DNA from: JAQIBY01 sp046546095
GTDB taxonomy: Bacteria > Bacteroidota > Bacteroidia > Bacteroidales > ML635J-15
Assembly (NCBI GenBank): GCA_046546095.1
Contig: JBKGYK010000080.1
Coordinates: 1 to 12,509, forward strand
Direction of reading: 5' to 3'
DNA length: 12,509 nt
This document shows, one piece after another, positions 9,501 through 12,509 of this stretch. Made by a program: the position numbers and the translations under genes. The notes beneath the pieces were generated by a model. It was not told where the DNA came from and did no database searches. It saw only the letters and a program-made list of their open reading frames with translations. Numbering within the stretch: the first letter of the stretch is position 1; each line of letters begins with the position of its first letter.

Positions 9501-12300
9501 TCAGAATGTCCGATTTTTCTTTGGCTCCAATGGCTGTTACTGCTGCTTCATTGGTCAGAATGCACTGTCCCGATGGTTCGTAAACAATGATGCCCATGGG
9601 GGAGTTTTCTATCAGCGTTTTGTTGAATTCCAGTGCAGTGATCAATTTATCTTCGGCTTCTTTTTCTTTGGTGATATCTCTGGCGGTGCATACAACAAAC
9701 TCCACATCACCGGAGCTGTCAACCATGGGTGTTTTTGTGATGTCAAGCAGACGCGGAATACCCTTGCCGTCAAGGTTCCATTGCTGAAACCTGTGACGTT
9801 TTTTCTGCTCAAAACACTTACGGTTGCTGGCAATGTATTTATCGGCAAATTCTTTGGAAAACAGTTTCCTGAAATTTTGGTATTCTATCTCTTCTTTTTT
9901 TCTGTCAAGAAATTTTGCGTGCGACTTATTGATGAGCCCGTAGGTATCAGGGTCTTTCAGGTACCAGATTTGCAAATCAGTGTTTTCGCTAAGCAACATC
10001 AGTTCCCGGCTTTTGCGTTTTGCTGCATTGTGATCCTGAATCTGCTGAGTGACATCATGGCTGATAAATAAAAGCTGTGTTGATTCAGAATTTTTGTTTT
10101 TGAAGGGAACTTTTGTGTGTTCCATATACACTGTCTTGTTGCCTTTGCGATGTGATCGGATACTATTTATCGGATTGCCTGATTCCATGATTTGCTTGTC
10201 TTCTTCATTGTGTTCAATAGCTTCATCCTGGTCTTCCAATATGTCAAAGTCTGTTTTTCCAATGATATCCTCCACAGGCAAACCAACAAATTCTGAAAAC
10301 TTCCGGTTGACATTGATGTACCGACCATCCTGGTCTTTTACGCCCAGTGTGCTGGGGATGGTGTCATATATTTTTTGCAGAAATGCCTGCTGCCGGTTCA
10401 GTTCAATTTCATACTGTTTCCTGTCACTAATGTCAAGGGTTATTCCATAAATTACCTTTTTGTTCTCAGATGTGATTTTTGTGTTGCTTTGGGTTACCAG
10501 CCACATCAAATTCCCTTTCGGGTTTGTTATCCTGTATTCAAATTCAACTTTTTCTCCGGGATTTTCCAGACTCTGGTTGATTTTTTTCAGAACATAATCT
10601 TTGTCCCTGGTATCAATAAGCGTCAGGAAATTTGCAAGACTATTATTCAGGTATCCCTCAGGCAATCCAAGCAATTCTTCTCCTACATCGGAGATAAACG
10701 TGTTCGTAAATTTATTGTCTGCGTATTCGCTTTTCCATAAAATGCTTTTGGCGTTTTTTACAGCCTGCTCATAATCCATATGAAGCTGCTGTAATTTCCT
10801 GAAAGTTTTTTTCCGTTCAGTCAAATCACGGACAAAGGTGAGCACAGCGGGCTGACCACCCATTTCAATCATGGCGTTGTTTAGTTCCACATCGGAAATG
10901 CTGTTGTTGGCGTTGATGATTTTAGTTTCATAAATCGTCGGCACCTCAATGCCATTCATTCGATTTTGATGTATCTCAAGCACTTGCTTCTTCTCCTTTG
11001 GAGGAAGAAAATCAATAAAATCTTTGCCAATCATTTCACCCTTGTTATATCCAAAAAAGGTTTGCACCTGATTGTTGGTGAAGATGATTTTTCCGTGTTG
11101 CGAAATCATAATGACATCGTTGGCGTTTTCCACCAATTGACGGTATTTGTTTTCACTTTCTTTTAGTTTGATTTCCTGGAGTTTCCTGTCCGTGATATCC
11201 ACAACTACCCCAATCATGCGTGATGGTGTGCCATCCCTGGCATAATCATTGATGACACCCCTGTCGTAGAACCAGCCATACGTGCCGTCATCTTTTCTGA
11301 TGCGGTAATCAACTTCGTAAATATTTGTACTGCGTTCAAACATACACTTTCTCATGGCATCCATGGTGGAGTCGTAATCATCGGGATGAATATTGTTGGT
11401 CCACTTTGAATAATGCACATGTTCAAACTCTTCCGGATTGTAACCAAGCATTTCTGCTTTGTTGGTACCGGCAGTTACCATGCCGCTTATCAAGTCAAAT
11501 TCATACCAGGCAATCTTGCCTGTCTTCATCAGGATATTCAGACGTTCATTAAGCTGGTGCTGACTGCTGATGTCTGTTATTACTGCACGTATTCCTTTTA
11601 TTTTGTTGTTCCGGAAAATCGGTGCAGTGGATAATACAACACGGATTTTGCCTTTTTTTGTATTCATTGTATATTCACGGGGAGGCAATTTATTGCCTGA
11701 TAAAATGCTTTGCAGATAGAGTTGTACCTCATCGTGGTCCTTGTCAAGAAAGAAATTCAACAGTTCAACTCCTGCTTCCACCTCTTGCTTGGTGTAGCCA
11801 AAAGCTTCCAGAGCTGCATTGTTGGCAAAAACCAGTTCTCCCTTCCGGTTGACCTCGCAGATGATTTGTGGAATATCATCAGCAAATTTTTGATATTGTG
11901 TTTCTTGTAGTTTACGATTTTCTTTTTCTTTCTTATATGTAGTGATGTCTTCAATGTTTATCAGACATTGCTTATTGTAGAAATGGGAGATATCAATACC
12001 GTAATGCTTGTTGTGCCTGGGATGAAAAACTTCAATATGTTTGGTTGTCCGATTGTTACAGACATCACTGATAAGCAGCTCCCAGTCGGCTTCCGGTGAG
12101 AGAACATCACTGAATGTCTGTACCGGATACAATGTTCCGGCTTCTGACAGATGAAAAAAGGCCTTTGCTCTGGCATTGTAATCAAGCACTTTTACTGTAT
12201 CAGTTTCACCATCAGGCAGCTCAACTTTCATATAAATACCCAGCAGGCCAATTTTAATGGCTTCGAGCTCTTGCTTCAGGGTTTCCTTATTGTTTTGCAT
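6559..12300 (-). CDS. Giant soluble multi-PAS/GAF hybrid histidine kinase
   Basis: This cytosolic hybrid sensor kinase is 1,913 residues long from the chosen start. In order it has: a diverged PAS-like module (17-120); PAS modules at about 130-247, 252-373, 383-497, 502-629, 636-753, 764-880 and 888-1003; a GAF domain (1018-1177); and PAS modules at 1185-1305 and 1311-1427. Most PAS modules end in the usual DIT/DVT-type motif, for example VVVDITDRK and IVRDVTERK. The kinase core has H1457 (MSHEIRTP), N1574, the G1 box DSGIGI and the G2 box GGTGLGL. The receiver (1700-1817) has D1707 and D1708, D1751 (FMDLRMPVMDG), T1781 and K1803 (EKPVSP). A lysine/glutamine-rich linker and a helical tail follow. 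An in-frame ATG at 12399 would add 33 residues. I prefer 12300 because promoter-like boxes lie inside that extension. The signals sensed cannot be told from sequence. Confidence 0.93.
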   Translation of the reverse strand: MQNNKETLKQELEAIKIGLLGIYMKVELPDGETDTVKVLDYNARAKAFFHLSEAGTLYPVQTFSDVLSPEADWELLISDVCNNRTTKHIEVFHPRHNKHYGIDISHFYNKQCLINIEDITTYKKEKENRKLQETQYQKFADDIPQIICEVNRKGELVFANNAALEAFGYTKQEVEAGVELLNFFLDKDHDEVQLYLQSILSGNKLPPREYTMNTKKGKIRVVLSTAPIFRNNKIKGIRAVITDISSQHQLNERLNILMKTGKIAWYEFDLISGMVTAGTNKAEMLGYNPEEFEHVHYSKWTNNIHPDDYDSTMDAMRKCMFERSTNIYEVDYRIRKDDGTYGWFYDRGVINDYARDGTPSRMIGVVVDITDRKLQEIKLKESENKYRQLVENANDVIMISQHGKIIFTNNQVQTFFGYNKGEMIGKDFIDFLPPKEKKQVLEIHQNRMNGIEVPTIYETKIINANNSISDVELNNAMIEMGGQPAVLTFVRDLTERKKTFRKLQQLHMDYEQAVKNAKSILWKSEYADNKFTNTFISDVGEELLGLPEGYLNNSLANFLTLIDTRDKDYVLKKINQSLENPGEKVEFEYRITNPKGNLMWLVTQSNTKITSENKKVIYGITLDISDRKQYEIELNRQQAFLQKIYDTIPSTLGVKDQDGRYINVNRKFSEFVGLPVEDIIGKTDFDILEDQDEAIEHNEEDKQIMESGNPINSIRSHRKGNKTVYMEHTKVPFKNKNSESTQLLFISHDVTQQIQDHNAAKRKSRELMLLSENTDLQIWYLKDPDTYGLINKSHAKFLDRKKEEIEYQNFRKLFSKEFADKYIASNRKCFEQKKRHRFQQWNLDGKGIPRLLDITKTPMVDSSGDVEFVVCTARDITKEKEAEDKLITALEFNKTLIENSPMGIIVYEPSGQCILTNEAAVTAIGAKEKSDILSQNIHNIQSWKETGLYDAFIACDKTDQKQHKKVSILTSFNKDTWLDCNFIPVRYKERKHIMLILNDISDTVEYEQNIQKNLSQQKLLSTVAFELNELKHFDTNMQNALSQIGQYADVSRTYIFLDTADGTKTNNIFEWCNEGISHEIDNLQNISYADDIHPWKEMLIQDGLIHTNDTDNLSSGIKKMVKPQGIKSLLVLPLHFFGEFKGFIGFDENTQNKYWSEEEVEFLRTISHIIANTYERKIIGDKLRESEEKFKKISTNAQDGIILLNHHGTVSYWNHAAEEIFGYKEKEILGKNLHKITTSKEHHEQFLRNMPEFARTGEGNALGKNIELQAYHKSGKKIDIELSLSSLKIKGHWNALGIVRDVTERKMAETELRTLSKAVENASAIIVITDPDTTIQYVNNKFTDITGYLPEEVIGKNPSILSTKLLPDEFYQDLWNTVQSGNEWKGEFINKKKNGELYYESAVISSITNKNGDVLHYIGIKNDITKEKNAREELIKAKQEAEAANNAKSEFLANMSHEIRTPMNAIIGFSELLAKDLSDERHRKFILSIQNSSKTLLNLINDILDLSKIEAGQIHLQPESTNLKKLAEEITQVFSLKIQEKGLELIQDIDPEIPEHVIIDEMRTRQILLNIMGNAVKFTEEGYVKLILEKTLTHEDNSIDIVCRIEDSGIGISAENQEEIFESFKQHSKQDNRKYGGTGLGLAISRRLINIMGGSISLQSAPGNGSTFSIFFNKIKVPEINIQTETKNTAKEQTDYLFNGETILIVDDVLSNRYLLTSYIEEFNLEIIQAENGQEAINKTRKHRPSLIFMDLRMPVMDGINATLAIKSGDDSKNIPVIAVTATSMQYQKSEIDRARFDDFLEKPVSPEQITGILVKYLNPNTKKSGQQNTKAQKEEQKVSKEMQNLFINKFSQKMNATEVSGNMQQIKDFGKEVLDFGKSHKSDYYQQEGSNLIRAAENFDIEQINKIFRELT
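6562..6783 (-). other. C-terminal helical tail of the giant kinase (possible degenerate HPt)
   Basis: Residues of about 1840-1913 follow the receiver across a K/Q/E-rich linker. They look all-helical, with FGKEVLDFGKSHK, then GSNLIRAAENFDIEQINKIF. A phosphotransfer (HPt) domain often sits here in hybrid kinases. The HPt signature around the active histidine (HxLKG-like) is absent. The only histidine in the segment is H1881 (GKSHKSD), which is not in that context. It may be a non-phosphorylated HPt-like fold or a docking helix bundle. Confidence 0.4.
8770..9252 (-). other. GAF domain inside the giant kinase
   Basis: Residues of about 1018-1177 break the PAS series. They show a GAF pattern: an amphipathic opening helix, DVSRTYIFL, the FEWCNEGISHEIDNLQ strand-turn that is common in GAF modules of PAS-rich kinases, LLVLPLHFFGEFKGFIGFDE, and a closing WSEEEVEFLRTISHIIANTYERK helix. 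No ligand-binding residue pattern lets me name a ligand. Confidence 0.75.
9292..12252 (-). other. Eight-module N-terminal PAS array of the giant kinase
   Basis: This stretch encodes residues of about 17-1003 of the hybrid kinase. Each module of about 115-125 residues shows the PAS pattern: a hydrophobic core, an N/F-A/V-N element (VFANNAALEAFGY, IFTNNQVQTFFGY, YINVNRKFSEFVG), a G-x-D/N loop, and a final beta strand ending in D-I/V/L-T or S. The module at 252-373 is of the PAS_3 type, with IHPDD and an RKDDGTYGWFYDRG strand pair. The first module (17-120) is recognised only by its ending IEDITTYKKEKE and its position, so it is the least certain. The modules differ clearly from one another and look anciently diverged. 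Confidence 0.75.
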
Positions 12301-12356
12301 AAAAAATCTAATGTAAGTTTCCTGTTTCAGGATTTGTAGGAAAACTTCAATTAATG

Positions 12357-12372
12357 TAAAGATACAAAAATA
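12357..12372 (-). promoter_or_regulatory. Candidate promoter -7 boxes of the kinase operon
   Basis: Two overlapping-scale candidates lie next to each other on the minus strand: TATTTTTG (12372 to 12365), a full match to TAnnTTTG, and TATCTTTA (12364 to 12357), one base off. I see no -33 TTTG at the right distance from either. The region is A/T-rich, so chance matches are easy. Their position 56-72 bp before the ATG at 12300, and inside the extended reading frame from 12399, supports the shorter protein. Confidence 0.35.
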
Positions 12373-12509
12373 AAGCTTACGCTTTTTACCTGAATTCATG
12401 ATGTAGTCTACGCAAAAAGACGCATTTTACATACCTGATAACAGAAAAAATGTGACTTCCTTTATTGTTCCTATGGGGGAGATTCAAGCACAAAACCATC
12501 AGCCCTCCT

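Noticed and set aside
9487..10071. Plus-strand reading frame of 194 codons inside the giant kinase gene
   Set aside because: It is antisense to well-formed PAS modules. The phenylalanine- and cysteine-rich product is typical of a reading-frame shadow.
9292..12252. PAS array as a recent tandem DNA repeat
   Set aside because: The modules share only fold-level motifs. I see no long stretches of near-identical DNA between them.
12386..12499. A 37-codon minus-strand reading frame starting with ATG after a perfect AGGAGG at the window edge
   Set aside because: The peptide resembles no family I know, Bacteroidota rarely rely on such Shine-Dalgarno sites, and the frame also stays open to the window edge. 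It may be chance or the tail of an upstream gene that cannot be judged here.
12471..12509. Twelve open minus-strand codons ending in TAG at the right edge, possibly the end of an upstream gene
   Set aside because: It is far too short to support a coding call without the sequence beyond the window.

Overview
All five genes in this window lie on the minus strand, so transcription runs from right to left. The window reads as a chromosomal segment of a Bacteroidota bacterium, perhaps Bacteroidales or Marinilabiliales. The evidence is a prolyl tripeptidyl peptidase very like the Porphyromonas gingivalis enzyme, perfect TAnnTTTG -7 promoter boxes, A/T-rich leaders without Shine-Dalgarno sequences, and a giant soluble PAS-type hybrid kinase of a kind common in this phylum. 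The exact lineage is inference.

Layout in the direction of transcription. From 12300 to 6559 there is one very long hybrid histidine kinase. It has about ten PAS-type modules and one GAF module, then a kinase core, a receiver and a short helical tail. After an 8-bp gap comes a 365-residue protein with an N-terminal receiver and a C-terminal histidine kinase (6550 to 5453). These two form a signalling operon that contains no DNA-binding or enzymatic output domain. A 116-bp gap carries a good Bacteroidota promoter (TATCTTTG) for the next unit.

That unit is purL (short form, 5336 to 3108) followed 5 bp later by the menaquinone methyltransferase gene ubiE/menG (3102 to 2383). Both are housekeeping genes, for purine synthesis and respiratory quinone synthesis. 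A 203-bp gap with another good promoter (TATATTTG) leads to an exported S9 prolyl tripeptidyl peptidase (2179 to 26).

No RNA gene, CRISPR array, insertion sequence, phage gene or defence system was found. All five reading frames are intact. The part most worth following up is the two-gene kinase pair: its unusually large soluble sensor array, its tail where a phosphotransfer domain might be expected but no active histidine motif is seen, and its missing output partner. I did not find convincing evidence of a wholly new type of system.
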